Of a DNA stretch of 64,000 nt, positions 33,683-43,097 are shown in pieces. Each line of letters starts with the position of its first letter. Position 1 is the first letter of the stretch. This stretch comes from an uncultured Muribaculaceae bacterium (GTDB taxonomy: Bacteria; Bacteroidota; Bacteroidia; Bacteroidales; Muribaculaceae). Both the position numbers and the translations under genes were made by a program. The stretch spans positions 72,655 to 136,654 of the forward strand of contig CAJUKD010000003.1 of the NCBI GenBank assembly GCA_910587235.1. Direction: 5' to 3'. The notes beneath the pieces were generated by a model. It ran no database searches and was not told the DNA's origin. It was given only the letters and a program-made list of their open reading frames with translations.

Positions 33683-36280
33683 TCAGTTCTTGAAAATCAG
33701 GCCGTCGCCTTGAGGGTCGACGTCGATGACTATCGGATGAGTGCGGTCTACTTTCTGTGCGAGTATGTCCTTCGAGAGCTGGTTGAGCACCAGGCGGTGT
33801 ATCGCACGCTTGACCGGACGGGCGCCGAATTCGGGGTCGAAGCCTTCGTCGGCGAGGTAGCTCAGGGCCGCCGGTGTCACCGACAGCTCTATGCCGCTGC
33901 TGCGGTGCAGCATCTTGCGTATTCCTTCGATCTGCAGACCCACGATTTCCTCGATCTCGTTGCGGTTGAGCGGCGTGAACATTATGATTTCGTCGATTCG
34001 GTTGAGGAATTCAGGGCGTATTGTCTGCTTCAGCATGTCGAGCACCTGTGTCTTGGTCTTTTCGACAACTTCATCCTTGTTCTCAGGCGTCATTGCTGCG
34101 AAATTGTCGCGGATCAGCGGCGAACCCATGTTCGATGTCATGATGATTATGGTGTTCTTGAAGTTGACGTTCCGGCCTTTGTTGTCGGTCAGACGTCCGT
34201 CGTCGAGCACCTGCAGCAGGATGTTGAACACGTCGGGATGCGCTTTCTCGATTTCATCGAAAAGAACCACGGAGTAGGGCTTGCGGCGTACGGCTTCGGT
34301 GAGCTGGCCGCCTTCGTCGTAGCCCACATATCCCGGAGGCGCTCCGACAAGACGCGACACCGAATGTTTCTCCTGATATTCGCTCATGTCGATGCGGGTC
34401 ATCATGTTCTCGTCGTCGAAAAGATATTCGGCAAGAGCCTTGGCAAGTTCGGTTTTTCCGACACCGGTAGTGCCGAGGAAGATGAACGAGCCGATGGGAC
34501 GTTTGGGGTCGTTCAGGCCGGCGCGGCTGCGGCGTACGGCATCGGATATGGCGCTGATGGCTTCGTTCTGGCCTACAACACGCGAATGCAGTTCTTCCTC
34601 AAGATGAAGCAGTTTTTCTTTTTCGGTCTGCACCATTTTGCTTACGGGAATACCCGTCCAGCGGGAAACCACATCCGCTATGTCCTCGGCATCGACTTCT
34701 TCCTTGATAAGCGCGCGGTCGCCCTGCATCATGCGCAACTGTTCCTGTATGGTGGCGTTCTCTTTTTCTTTGTCCTGGATTTTGGAGTAGCGTATTTCGG
34801 CCACACGTGCATAATCGCCTTCGCGTTCGGCGCGTTCGGCTTCGAAACCGAGCTGCTCGATGTCGATTTTATTCTGTTGTATGCGGCTTATAAGGTCGCG
34901 TTCGGCTTTCCATTTGGCGGAATATTCTTTTTCTTCCTCGCGCAGCGATGCTATCTCGTGTTCGATGTCGCGCACTTTCTCTTTGTCGCCCTCGCGCTTG
35001 ATGGCCTCGCGTTCGATTTCTTTCTGGGCTATGCGCCGGGTTATGTCGTCGAGAGCCTGCGGCACCGAGTCGATTTCCAGTTTCAGCTTCGATGCAGCCT
35101 CGTCGATAAGGTCGATGGCCTTGTCGGGAAGGAAACGGTCGGTGATGTAGCGCTCCGACAGCTGTACGGCGGCGATAATCGCTTCGTCGCGGATACGCAC
35201 TTTGTGATGGTTTTCGTAGCGTTCTTTCAGTCCGCGCAGAATCGCTATGGCACTTGTTTCGTCCGGTTCGTTGACCATCACTTTCTGGAATCGGCGTTCG
35301 AGCGCCTTGTCCTTCTCGAAGTATTTCTGGTACTCGTCAAGTGTTGTAGCGCCTATGCTGCGCAGTTCGCCGCGGGCGAGGGCAGGCTTGAGAATGTTGG
35401 CGGCGTCCATGGCGCCTTCTCCTTTACCCGCGCCTACAAGGGTGTGGATTTCGTCGATAAAGAGTATTATTTCGCCGTCGGCCTGTGTCACTTCGTTCAC
35501 GATGGCTTTCAGTCTTTCCTCGAATTCGCCTTTGTATTTGGCGCCGGCGACGAGTGCGCCCATGTCGAGCGAATAGATCTGCTTGCTGCGCAGGTTTTCG
35601 GGCACGTCGCCGCGTACGATGCGGTGTGCGAGTCCTTCGGCGATGGCAGTTTTGCCGGTACCCGGTTCGCCTATTAGCATGGGATTGTTCTTGGTGCGTC
35701 GGCTAAGGATCTGGAGCACGCGGCGTATTTCCTCGTCGCGGCCTATGACCGGGTCGAGTTTGCCTTGTCGGGCGCGTTCGTTTAGGTTTATGGCATATTT
35801 TGAAAGAGCATTGTAGGTTTCTTCGGCGCTCTGGTCGGTGGCCTTTTTGCCTTTGCGCAGTTCGTCGATGGCCGCTTTCAGCTCTTTCTCGCTGAGTCCG
35901 GCGTCCTTAAGGATAGTGGATGCCGATGATTTTATGTCGAACAGCGCTACAAGGATAGCTTCGAGAGTGACGTATTCGTCGCCCTGTTTGCCGGCCACGT
36001 CGAGGGCTTTCTGCAGAACGTCGTTGGACGTACGGCTCAGATATGGTTCGCCGCCGGAAACTTTCGGCTGGGCGGAAATCTCTTCGTCGATTTTGTTCAT
36101 CACCCCCGTTATGTTGGCGCCTGTTTTTTGGAAGATGAATTTGACGACAGATTCGCCTTCTTCGAAAACGCCTTTGAGGATGTGGACAGGCTCAATGGCT
36201 TGTGCGCCACTCGAGCGTGTGATTTCAACAGCTTTCTGAATTGCCTCCTGCGACTTGATGGTGAAATTGTTGAAGTTCAT
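33683..36280 (-). CDS. clpB: ATP-dependent chaperone ClpB
   Basis: 865 residues, the normal size. The N-terminal Clp repeat domain (MNFNNFTIKSQEAIQKAVEI) is followed by two AAA+ rings: the first with LIGEPGTGKTAIAEGLA and the second with FIFLGTTGVGKTELAKALAE. Between them lies the long coiled-coil M domain rich in Glu, Arg and Lys. ClpB pulls proteins out of aggregates with DnaK after heat stress. The N-terminal ATG lies inside the end of the upstream DUF4373 gene (56-base overlap, other frame). I saw no CIRCE or other heat-shock operator near the start. Confidence 0.97.
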   Translation of the reverse strand: MNFNNFTIKSQEAIQKAVEITRSSGAQAIEPVHILKGVFEEGESVVKFIFQKTGANITGVMNKIDEEISAQPKVSGGEPYLSRTSNDVLQKALDVAGKQGDEYVTLEAILVALFDIKSSASTILKDAGLSEKELKAAIDELRKGKKATDQSAEETYNALSKYAINLNERARQGKLDPVIGRDEEIRRVLQILSRRTKNNPMLIGEPGTGKTAIAEGLAHRIVRGDVPENLRSKQIYSLDMGALVAGAKYKGEFEERLKAIVNEVTQADGEIILFIDEIHTLVGAGKGEGAMDAANILKPALARGELRSIGATTLDEYQKYFEKDKALERRFQKVMVNEPDETSAIAILRGLKERYENHHKVRIRDEAIIAAVQLSERYITDRFLPDKAIDLIDEAASKLKLEIDSVPQALDDITRRIAQKEIEREAIKREGDKEKVRDIEHEIASLREEEKEYSAKWKAERDLISRIQQNKIDIEQLGFEAERAEREGDYARVAEIRYSKIQDKEKENATIQEQLRMMQGDRALIKEEVDAEDIADVVSRWTGIPVSKMVQTEKEKLLHLEEELHSRVVGQNEAISAISDAVRRSRAGLNDPKRPIGSFIFLGTTGVGKTELAKALAEYLFDDENMMTRIDMSEYQEKHSVSRLVGAPPGYVGYDEGGQLTEAVRRKPYSVVLFDEIEKAHPDVFNILLQVLDDGRLTDNKGRNVNFKNTIIIMTSNMGSPLIRDNFAAMTPENKDEVVEKTKTQVLDMLKQTIRPEFLNRIDEIIMFTPLNRNEIEEIVGLQIEGIRKMLHRSSGIELSVTPAALSYLADEGFDPEFGARPVKRAIHRLVLNQLSKDILAQKVDRTHPIVIDVDPQGDGLIFKN

Positions 36281-36818
36281 GGGATAAGTAATGAGTTTTT
36301 GTTTTGCTTTTAAACTTTAACAAATTCTGTGCCAAAATGGTTGGCGTGTCAGTGCTTGATTCTTTATCCTGATTTTTTTCTGTCGCCGCTTCTTCTTTTC
36401 TTATGGCCTTTTCACGGCGGCGTTCCGCACGTTCTTCGCGACGGCGCTCGGTAGCAGTGACGATACGGTATTGTTCTGGTATGGGCATGGCATTCTTGCG
36501 GCGGCGATATCCCATCTGCAGATTGCGGGTGGTGAGAATGTTGTGGTTCAGGTACATCTCTTTGTCAAAGAAGCCTGCATCGACAAGTTGATGGATGTTT
36601 TTCCTGAGCGCGTCGTGCTTGCGGCCTGTGTAGAGGTGGAGCGCGTCGATGAACGCTTCGTCGAGTTCCACATAGCAGCCACGGCGGCGTATGTGGGTCA
36701 TCAGGACCATGTAGATAAAAAATAGGTCTGTGCGTCCGATTTCCATAAGACGCATGGCAGGTTCGGAGTCCAGAAAATTGCTGTTGATGTTGAGCGAAAG
36801 CGGGCGTTCGGTTTTCAT
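36225..36818 (-). CDS. DUF4373-type (Lin1244/Lin1753-like) winged-helix protein
   Basis: 197 residues from the ATG at 36818 (MKTERPLSLNINSNFLD). The first 110 residues carry the pattern of the Lin1244/Lin1753 N-terminal domain found in phage and plasmid replisome organisers: PAMRLMEIGRTDLFFIYMVL, GCYVELDEAFIDALHLYTG, and GFFDKEMYLNHNILTTRNLQ. The second half is a basic, helix-forming tail (ERRREERAERRREKAIRKEE), likely for DNA or RNA contact. It overlaps the clpB start by 56 bases, which suggests coupled expression. A TATATTTG box lies at 36853-36860. No other phage gene is near, so it looks domesticated. The family call is mine from pattern only. Confidence 0.65.
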   Translation of the reverse strand: MKTERPLSLNINSNFLDSEPAMRLMEIGRTDLFFIYMVLMTHIRRRGCYVELDEAFIDALHLYTGRKHDALRKNIHQLVDAGFFDKEMYLNHNILTTRNLQMGYRRRKNAMPIPEQYRIVTATERRREERAERRREKAIRKEEAATEKNQDKESSTDTPTILAQNLLKFKSKTKTHYLSHELQQFHHQVAGGNSESC

Positions 36819-37005
36819 AGTGCTTTTGTATAAAGGATTGATATTTATATTGCAAATATAGCATCTGTCACGACCCGTCCGACGGCATTTTAGCAAGCGG
36901 TGATTATTTAACAATTTCGGTTTGTGCGTTTTTATTGTGTAATGTCTTTAAATACAGATGTCTGTGCCCCGATATGCCAATTTGTCAGTTGTAACGTAAA
37001 AATAA

Positions 37006-37051
37006 AAAAGCCGAGGCCGGCAGTCTGTTATGGCTGTCGGCCTCGGCTTTT
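37006..37051 (-). terminator. terminator after the carboxyltransferase gene
   Basis: Near-perfect 18-base arms at 37006-37023 and 37034-37051 (core AAAAGCCGAGGCCG), with T runs on both strands. Confidence 0.85.
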
Positions 37052-37088
37052 GTCTGTAGTCTTGTGACCGCCGGAGCGGCAAGTGTGC

Positions 37089-38954
37089 TTATTCGAATTC
37101 GATAAGGACTGCGTCGGTACCTACTACCTCGTCAGGTTTGACGAATACGCGTTTTACGGTGGCTTCCTTGTCGGAGTTGACGTCGTTTTCCATCTTCATG
37201 GCCTCGTAGACCAGAAGCAGATCGCCTTTCTTCACAGCCTGTCCGGGCTTCACGGCTACGGAGATGATACGTCCGCCCATGGGAGCACGCAGTGTCGGGC
37301 CTGTGATCGGCTCGTTGTCGGTAGCAGCTGCTTCGGCGGCAACTTCGGCTTTGGGCGCGGCGGCCTGTGTGGCTGCGAATTCCTCGGCACGGCGTTTGCG
37401 CAGGAATGTGTTGGCTACGGTCGGCAGAAGTTCGAGCAACAGTTCTTCCTCGCGGTTTGCGGTGAGTTTGACGTTGCCGTATTCAGGCAGTACGGGGTTT
37501 TCCGGACGTTTGTAGCTGCTTACATCGTAAGGCTTCTCGACAGGGCTTCCTGTGATTTTTTCGCGGAAAGCGGGTTCTATAGCTACGGGAGTGTGGCCGT
37601 ATTCACCTTTTACCAGAGAGATAAACTGGTTGGAGGGGTTTGAGTAGTCGGGATTGCCTTTCTTGCGGTCGAGAGCCACGCTGACAGCTTGAGAGCCTAC
37701 GATCTGGCTGGTCGGGGTGACAAGAGGAACCAGACCGGCGTCGCGGCGCACCATGGGTATCAGTTTCATAGCGTCTTCGAGCAGATCCTCGGCCTGCAGG
37801 GCTTTGAGCTGGGCCACCATGTTGGAGTACATGCCGCCGGGTACTTCGGCGTTCTTGACGATTTCGTTGGGCTTGGGGAATCCGAAGTATTCTTCGATGC
37901 GGTGGCAGGCGTCCAGAAGGGTTTCCTCGTCGGATGCCTTGGCTGCTGCGACTGCACGGTCGAGCTGTGCTTCGATTTCGGCGGGCAGTTTGTCGGTCAG
38001 CGGGTCGAATTCGCGAGGCATCTTGCCGAGGTCGAATGCTTTGAGGCTTTCGCGGGCGCTGCGGAGCTGGCGGCGGATTTCGCCTACGGCTTTCATGTCG
38101 GCTTCTATTTCAACGCCGAGCTTTTGGCAGAAGAGGTAGACGAGTTCGATTGCGGGTGCGGCCGAGCCTCCTCCGAACCACCAGATGTTGGTGTCGAGGA
38201 TGTCGACGCCGTTGATGATTGCCATTACGCTCGACGCAAGGCCATAGCCGGGTGTGCAGTGGGTATGGAAGTCCACGGGAACTTTTACCGCGGCTTTGAG
38301 TTTGCCTATGATGGAGGCGGCGCGCAGCGGGTTGACAAGGCCTGCCATATCCTTCAGGGTGATGATCTTTGCGCCGAGGGCTTCCATTTCCTTGGCTTTG
38401 TTGACGAAGTATTCGTCGGTGAAGATCTTTTCAGGTTCGGCTTCTTTTTTGCCGAAGAGTCGGCTGAAAAAGCCTTTGGGTGCGGGTGCTTCGGTCTTGG
38501 GATCGACTGTATAGCATACGGCTCCGTCGGCGATTCCGCCCAGAGAGTTTATAAGGCGTATCGATTCCTTTACGTTGTCGATGTCGTTCAGTGCGTCGAA
38601 GATACGCATAACGTTAAGACCGTTGGCGATAGCTTCCTTATAGAATCCTTCGAGGACATAGTCGGGGTAGGGTACATAACCGAAAAGGTTGCGGCCGCGC
38701 GATAGGGCGGAAAGCAGTGATTTGCCTTTCATGGCTTCGGACACACTGCGCAGGCGGTTCCACGGTGATTCGTCGAGGTAACGCATGACGGAGTCGGGCA
38801 CTGCGCCGCCCCACACTTCCATGATGTAGAAGCCGGCGTTTTCGTAGTAGGGCAGGAGCTTGTCGATTTCGGCCTGGCTCAAGCGGGTGGCGAACAATGA
38901 CTGCTGACCGTCGCGGAGGGTCAGGTCGCGAATTTTCAATTTGCGTTGTTCCAT
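37089..38954 (-). CDS. biotin-dependent carboxyltransferase (oxaloacetate decarboxylase alpha / PycB-like)
   Basis: 621 residues. The HMGL-like carboxyltransferase barrel opens with IRDLTLRDGQQSLFATRLS, whose Asp binds the metal. ADGAVCYTVDP and LKDMAGLVNPLRA are conserved barrel strands. VPVDFHTHCTPGYG carries the metal His pair. The PYC_OADA domain follows, and the C terminus is a biotinyl domain with YEAMKMEND, where K587 takes biotin. It transfers carboxyl groups between carboxybiotin and pyruvate or oxaloacetate. The membrane beta and gamma subunits of a sodium pump are not in the window, nor is a separate biotin carboxylase, so the exact complex is open. A TACCTTTG box lies at 39000-39007. 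Confidence 0.9.
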   Translation of the reverse strand: MEQRKLKIRDLTLRDGQQSLFATRLSQAEIDKLLPYYENAGFYIMEVWGGAVPDSVMRYLDESPWNRLRSVSEAMKGKSLLSALSRGRNLFGYVPYPDYVLEGFYKEAIANGLNVMRIFDALNDIDNVKESIRLINSLGGIADGAVCYTVDPKTEAPAPKGFFSRLFGKKEAEPEKIFTDEYFVNKAKEMEALGAKIITLKDMAGLVNPLRAASIIGKLKAAVKVPVDFHTHCTPGYGLASSVMAIINGVDILDTNIWWFGGGSAAPAIELVYLFCQKLGVEIEADMKAVGEIRRQLRSARESLKAFDLGKMPREFDPLTDKLPAEIEAQLDRAVAAAKASDEETLLDACHRIEEYFGFPKPNEIVKNAEVPGGMYSNMVAQLKALQAEDLLEDAMKLIPMVRRDAGLVPLVTPTSQIVGSQAVSVALDRKKGNPDYSNPSNQFISLVKGEYGHTPVAIEPAFREKITGSPVEKPYDVSSYKRPENPVLPEYGNVKLTANREEELLLELLPTVANTFLRKRRAEEFAATQAAAPKAEVAAEAAATDNEPITGPTLRAPMGGRIISVAVKPGQAVKKGDLLLVYEAMKMENDVNSDKEATVKRVFVKPDEVVGTDAVLIEFE

Positions 38955-39079
38955 AATTAATAAACTTTACTTCGATTGTATCGTTGGTTAGTACATTCGC
39001 AAAGGTATTACTAATTTTTGATTAAAGAAAAAAATCTTTATTAAAAATGCGATGCTTTCATATTATATATGAAAAATAA

Positions 39080-39112
39080 AAAAAGCCACGGAATTTCTAT
39101 TCCATGACTTTT
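39080..39112 (-). terminator. terminator after tRNA-Met
   Basis: On the minus strand a 12-pair hairpin (AAAGTCATGGAA with TTCCGTGGCTTT, three G-T pairs) followed by a T run. Confidence 0.75.
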
Positions 39113-39116
39113 TCAG

Positions 39117-39190
39117 TAGCGGGAACGAGAATTGAACTCGTGACCTCCGGGTTATGAATCCGACGCTCTAACCAACTGAGCTATCCCGCC
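39117..39190 (-). tRNA. tRNA-Met (anticodon CAT)
   Basis: On the minus strand the cloverleaf is complete. The acceptor GGCGGGA pairs with TCCCGCT, with a G-T at the first pair. The D arm is GCTC/GAGC, the anticodon loop TTCATAA, and the T arm ACGAG-TTCAATT-CTCGT. The discriminator is A. It lacks the three G-C anticodon-stem pairs of the initiator, so it is an elongator Met type. A lysidine-modified Ile tRNA also reads as CAT and is not fully excluded. Confidence 0.88.
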
Positions 39191-39201
39191 GTTTGCGGAT
39201 G

Positions 39202-39233
39202 CAAAGTTAGAAAGTATTTTTTATTTCACCAAA
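39202..39233 (-). promoter_or_regulatory. promoter of tRNA-Met
   Basis: On the minus strand TTTG (39230-39233), a 20-base spacer and TAACTTTG (39202-39209), 11 bases before the tRNA. Confidence 0.8.
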
Positions 39234-39263
39234 TTTTTCGGCAGCTTTTTGTTGGTGTGATTG

Positions 39264-40856
39264 TTATTGCTTTGATAAGCAAGTGATTGCGCCGAGTGCT
39301 TCAGCCGCGGCGCGTGCGCAACGCATACCGTCGACTGCCGCTGAAACGATTCCTCCGGCATATCCGGCGCCTTCGCCGCAAGGAAAGAGCCCGGGGGTGG
39401 ATATGTGTAGCAGCGATGCAGGGTCGCGGGGAATGCGTACGGGCGATGATGTGCGCGTTTCGTCGCCTATCAGCACGGCGTCGTGGCAGAGGAAGCCTCG
39501 TTGCTTGCGGCCGAATTCGGCAAAGCCCTTGCGGAGGCGGTCGGCGACAAAGGAGGGCAGCAGACGGTCAATGCGGGCGGGGAGGACTCCGGGAGCGTAC
39601 GAGGTGCGCGGGAGGTCGGCACTGTCGCGGCCGGCCACGAAGTCGTCCATGCGCTGGGCCGGAGCCTGCTGGCTTTTGCCGGCGGCCTCGAAGAAAGCAT
39701 GTTCGATTTCTTCCTGGAATTTCATCATTTTCAGTTCGCCGTGGCTGTCGAGATGGCTTACGTCTTCGGGTAGGATTTCCACCACCATGCCTGAGTTGGC
39801 CCAGCGTGTGCCGCGGTTGGCGGGCGACATGCCGTTGACCACAAGCTGTCCCGGGGCGCTTGCCGACGGAATGATGTAACCGCCCGGACACATGCAGAAT
39901 GAATATACGGCACGGTCGTCGACGCGTGTAAGCATCGAATATTCGGCTGCGGGAAGGTATTTGCCGCGTCCCTGCGGGCTGTGGTACTGGAGTCTGTCGA
40001 TCAGCTCCTGCGGGTGTTCGAGGCGTACGCCTACGGCTATACCTTTTGCCTGAAGCTCTATGCCGAGGCCGTGAAGCATACGGTAGACATCGCGTGCCGA
40101 ATGTCCTGTGGCCAGTATCACGGGACCGTTGTAGCGGCTTCCGTCGGCGCAGATCGCGCCATCGACGCTTCCTGTATCACGATTCAGTCCGAGCATAGTC
40201 ACACGGGTGGAGAAATGCACTTCGCCGCCTGCCGCGATTATCGTTTCCCGCATGGCTTTTATGACTTTAGGCAGCCGGTCGGTGCCTATATGGGGATGGG
40301 CGTCGACAAGTATCTCGCGCTGAGCGCCGTGGAGGTGGAATATCTTGAGTACTTTGTCGACAGGACCGCGTTTTTTGCTGCGGGTGTAGAGTTTGCCGTC
40401 GGAGTAGGCTCCCGCGCCTCCTTCACCGAAGCAATAATTGGAGTCGGGGTTGACTGTGCCTTCGCGGGATATGGCTACCATGTCGCGTCGCCGGCTGTCG
40501 ACGTCTTTGCCGCGTTCGAGTATTATGGGTTTGATGCCGAGTTCTATAAGCTCGAGTGCCGCGAAAAGTCCGGCAGGACCGGCTCCGACTATTATGACTG
40601 AATGGGGCGAGCGGCTTACGTCGGGATATTCTATAGGCTCGACTTTGCAGGCTTCTTCGTCTATGCTGTCGATGTGCAGTCGCAGACTCAGGTTGACCAT
40701 GACCCGCCTCTGCCGTGCGTCGATCGAACGGCGGATGATATCGGTGCGGAGAATTCGGTTGACGTCGGTGCCGGAAGCGGTCGAGGCAGCCACCCGCAGG
40801 CGGTCGGGATTTGCGGCCACGTCGGGTGTGACCCGTATTTCAATTTGACTTAGCAT
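39264..40856 (-). CDS. FAD-dependent oxidoreductase (flavoprotein dehydrogenase family)
   Basis: 530 residues. About 85 N-terminal residues with no enzyme motif (MLSQIEIRVTPDVAANPDRL) precede a Rossmann FAD site, SVIIVGAGPAGLFAALELIE. A second conserved block is CFGEGGAGAYSDGKLYTRSK, followed near the C terminus by TPGLFPCGEGAGYAGGIVSA, the FAD-closing motif. This pattern fits the uncharacterised FAD-dependent dehydrogenase family common in Bacteroidota and Clostridia; the substrate is unknown. The start overlaps the MATE gene end by 17 bases, so the two form an operon. Confidence 0.85.
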   Translation of the reverse strand: MLSQIEIRVTPDVAANPDRLRVAASTASGTDVNRILRTDIIRRSIDARQRRVMVNLSLRLHIDSIDEEACKVEPIEYPDVSRSPHSVIIVGAGPAGLFAALELIELGIKPIILERGKDVDSRRRDMVAISREGTVNPDSNYCFGEGGAGAYSDGKLYTRSKKRGPVDKVLKIFHLHGAQREILVDAHPHIGTDRLPKVIKAMRETIIAAGGEVHFSTRVTMLGLNRDTGSVDGAICADGSRYNGPVILATGHSARDVYRMLHGLGIELQAKGIAVGVRLEHPQELIDRLQYHSPQGRGKYLPAAEYSMLTRVDDRAVYSFCMCPGGYIIPSASAPGQLVVNGMSPANRGTRWANSGMVVEILPEDVSHLDSHGELKMMKFQEEIEHAFFEAAGKSQQAPAQRMDDFVAGRDSADLPRTSYAPGVLPARIDRLLPSFVADRLRKGFAEFGRKQRGFLCHDAVLIGDETRTSSPVRIPRDPASLLHISTPGLFPCGEGAGYAGGIVSAAVDGMRCARAAAEALGAITCLSKQ

Positions 40857-42252
40857 TGAGTTTTGCGGGGAATTGTATTTGCTTTTGTATCTTGCGGTTC
40901 ATTACCAGAACTGTGGCGCATGCCAGGAGTGCGGAGAGCAAGTCGCTGGCGGCCATTGAGCCCCATACGCCGTCGACTCCGTAGCGGCTCGAAAGCAGCC
41001 ACAACAGAGGCAGCAGGAAGATCAGCTGACGGGTAAGCGACAGGAAAATCGACAATCTTGGCTTGCCGATCGACTGGAAATAGTTCTGTATCACGATCTG
41101 CCCGCCTACAACGGGGAAGAATATGAAATAGATGCGGAAGCCGCGGCGGGCAATGTCGACCATCGTGTTATCGACGGTGAACAGACGGCTTATCAGATCC
41201 GGCATAAGTTCTGTCAGCGCGCAGCCGACGGCGGAGATTGCGGTTCCTATGATTATTCCGCGTCGTAGCGTGGCGCTTACGCGTGTCCAGTCGCCGGCGC
41301 CATAGTTATAGCCGAGGATGGGTTGCATGCCTTGTGTCACGCCGAATACGATCATGACAAAGAACATCGTCGTACGATTCACTATGCCGTAGGCTCCTAC
41401 GGCGAGGTTGCCATATTCGCCTGCGGACTCGAGCAGGGCTTTGTTGATGAACACCACAACAAGACATGCGCAGCAGTTCATAAGGAAAGGCGACATGCCG
41501 ATGGAGTACATACGTTTCAGCAATGAAACGGAACAGAAACTGCGGTGCGGGTCGAAATGGACAAAGCTTTTTTTCGACAGGAAATGGGCGAGAACCCATA
41601 TAAAGGCACTGAACTGTCCGAGGATTGTGGCCCATGCGGCTCCTGCAATTCCCCAGCCGAACACGAAGATAAACAGAGGGGCGGCCACGACGTTGACGGC
41701 CACCGACAGCAAGGCTGAGATCATTGCTTTGCGCGGGTAGCCGGTGGCGCGCATAAGGTTATTCAGACCGATGAATACATAGGACACGGGGGTTCCCAGA
41801 GCGATCACCCGCATGAATTCGCGTGCATGGATTATGGTTTCATCCGTTGCTCCGAAAAAATAAAGGATAGGGTCGAGCCATATAAGGGTTATGCTGCCTA
41901 TGACAATGGCGTGGACGAGGCAGAACAGGATTACGTTGTTGACCACATCCGTGGCTTTTCCTATGTTTTTCTGCCCGAGGAAAATTGACGATACGGTGGC
42001 GCCTCCGACCGCTATCAGCACGCAGAATGCCACTATAAGATTCATAAGCGGGAATGTTATCGCAAGACCGGCTATTGCCATGGCGCCTACGCCACGGCCT
42101 ATGAATATGCTGTCGACTATGTTATAGAGTGAAGTGGCGAGGCTCGCTATGATTGCCGGCAGGGAGTACTGCATCAGCAGGCGGCCGATGGGGCGGCTGC
42201 CAAGTTCGGCGGGCGATGACTGTTTTGTATGTACTGATGTGCGTTCTGACAT
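40840..42252 (-). CDS. MATE-family multidrug/metabolite exporter
   Basis: 470 residues from the ATG at 42252 (MSERTSVHTKQSS). About twelve membrane helices in two MATE halves. The first begins IGRLLMQYSLPAIIASLATS and has YNIVDSIFIGRGVGAMAIAG; the second contains the matching LAVGAYGIVNRTTMFFVMIV and GMQPILGYNYGAGDWTRV. MATE proteins exchange sodium or protons for drugs or metabolites. The substrate is not readable. An earlier in-frame start would cross the hairpin after tRNA-fMet and is rejected. The flavoprotein gene follows with a 17-base overlap. Confidence 0.93.
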   Translation of the reverse strand: MSERTSVHTKQSSPAELGSRPIGRLLMQYSLPAIIASLATSLYNIVDSIFIGRGVGAMAIAGLAITFPLMNLIVAFCVLIAVGGATVSSIFLGQKNIGKATDVVNNVILFCLVHAIVIGSITLIWLDPILYFFGATDETIIHAREFMRVIALGTPVSYVFIGLNNLMRATGYPRKAMISALLSVAVNVVAAPLFIFVFGWGIAGAAWATILGQFSAFIWVLAHFLSKKSFVHFDPHRSFCSVSLLKRMYSIGMSPFLMNCCACLVVVFINKALLESAGEYGNLAVGAYGIVNRTTMFFVMIVFGVTQGMQPILGYNYGAGDWTRVSATLRRGIIIGTAISAVGCALTELMPDLISRLFTVDNTMVDIARRGFRIYFIFFPVVGGQIVIQNYFQSIGKPRLSIFLSLTRQLIFLLPLLWLLSSRYGVDGVWGSMAASDLLSALLACATVLVMNRKIQKQIQFPAKLNAKSN

Positions 42253-42273
42253 GATGGTGTGGCGATGCAAAAG

Positions 42274-42306
42274 AAAAAGCCGCGCGATAAGTATCGTGCG
42301 GCTTTT
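42274..42306 (-). terminator. terminator between tRNA-fMet and the MATE gene
   Basis: On the minus strand arms AAAAGCCGCACGATA and TATCGCGCGGCTTTTT around a short loop, then a T-rich run. It ends the tRNA transcript or attenuates the MATE message. Confidence 0.8.
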
Positions 42307-42315
42307 CATCCTCTG

Positions 42316-42387
<72 letters not shown>

Positions 42388-42401
42388 ATGTTTTACGTGT
42401 G

Positions 42402-42432
42402 CAAAGGTAGAGCTTTTGGTAATACCGTGCAA
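42402..42432 (-). promoter_or_regulatory. promoter of tRNA-fMet
   Basis: On the minus strand TTG (42430-42432), a 20-base spacer and TACCTTTG (42402-42409), 14 bases before the tRNA. Confidence 0.78.
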
Positions 42433-42593
42433 TAGCATTAACTAAGATTAACATTAAAATATTAGAGATTGAGATGGCAGAGGGCTGTTTAACTAAGGTG
42501 CTCAAAAGGTAAATACACTAAAAATAAGCTAAAAGGCTCAACGTATCGCCTTGTGGGGGTGTTATAACTCAAAACGCCTAATACTACGAATTT

Positions 42594-43097
42594 ATGGGAA
42601 CAGACACAATCCGCACCAAACTGGTTGCAATACAGACAAATCTACTGAATTTCGCGTATACGCTGACGTCGAACCGCGACGACGCTTACGACCTGCTTCA
42701 GGATACGACACTCAAAGTACTTGATAACGAAGATAAATACGTCGATAATGTCAATTTCAAAGGTTGGGTGTTCACGATAATGCGCAACATTTTCATAAAT
42801 AACTACCGGCGCATGGCCCGTACGGCTACGGTGGTGGACCGCAGCGAGGATCTTTACCAGATCAATCTTTCGGGACAGACGAGTTTTGAAACGCCTGAGG
42901 GTTCTGTGACCGTCCACGAGATCACGGCGGTGATAAATTCGTTTTCTGACGAATTCAAGGTTCCGTTTTCGCTGCATCTTGCCGGCTATAAGTATGCCGA
43001 GATCGCCAAACGCACGGGCTTGCCTTTAGGCACGGTGAAGAGCCGTATTTTCTTTGCTCGCAAGAGGCTGCAGGAAAGGCTGAAAGACTTCAGGTAG
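42594..43097 (+). CDS. ECF-type RNA polymerase sigma factor
   Basis: 167 residues. Region 2 has LLNFAYTLTSNRDDAYDLLQ and FKGWVFTIMRNIFINNYRR, which bind the -10 element and core polymerase. Region 4 ends in YAEIAKRTGLPLGTVKSRIF, the helix-turn-helix for the -35 element. Only sigma regions 2 and 4 are present, so it is of the extracytoplasmic-function class. No anti-sigma gene or SusC/SusD pair adjoins it, so its control is not evident. Its end overlaps the convergent rmuC gene by eight bases. Confidence 0.92.
   Translation: MGTDTIRTKLVAIQTNLLNFAYTLTSNRDDAYDLLQDTTLKVLDNEDKYVDNVNFKGWVFTIMRNIFINNYRRMARTATVVDRSEDLYQINLSGQTSFETPEGSVTVHEITAVINSFSDEFKVPFSLHLAGYKYAEIAKRTGLPLGTVKSRIFFARKRLQERLKDFR

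Noticed and set aside
33668..35677. A 669-codon open frame on the plus strand
   Set aside because: It is antisense to clpB, follows its codon pattern, and has a Phe/His/Val-rich composition without any motif.
37689..38705. A 338-codon open frame on the plus strand
   Set aside because: It is a shadow of the carboxyltransferase gene with no recognisable domain.
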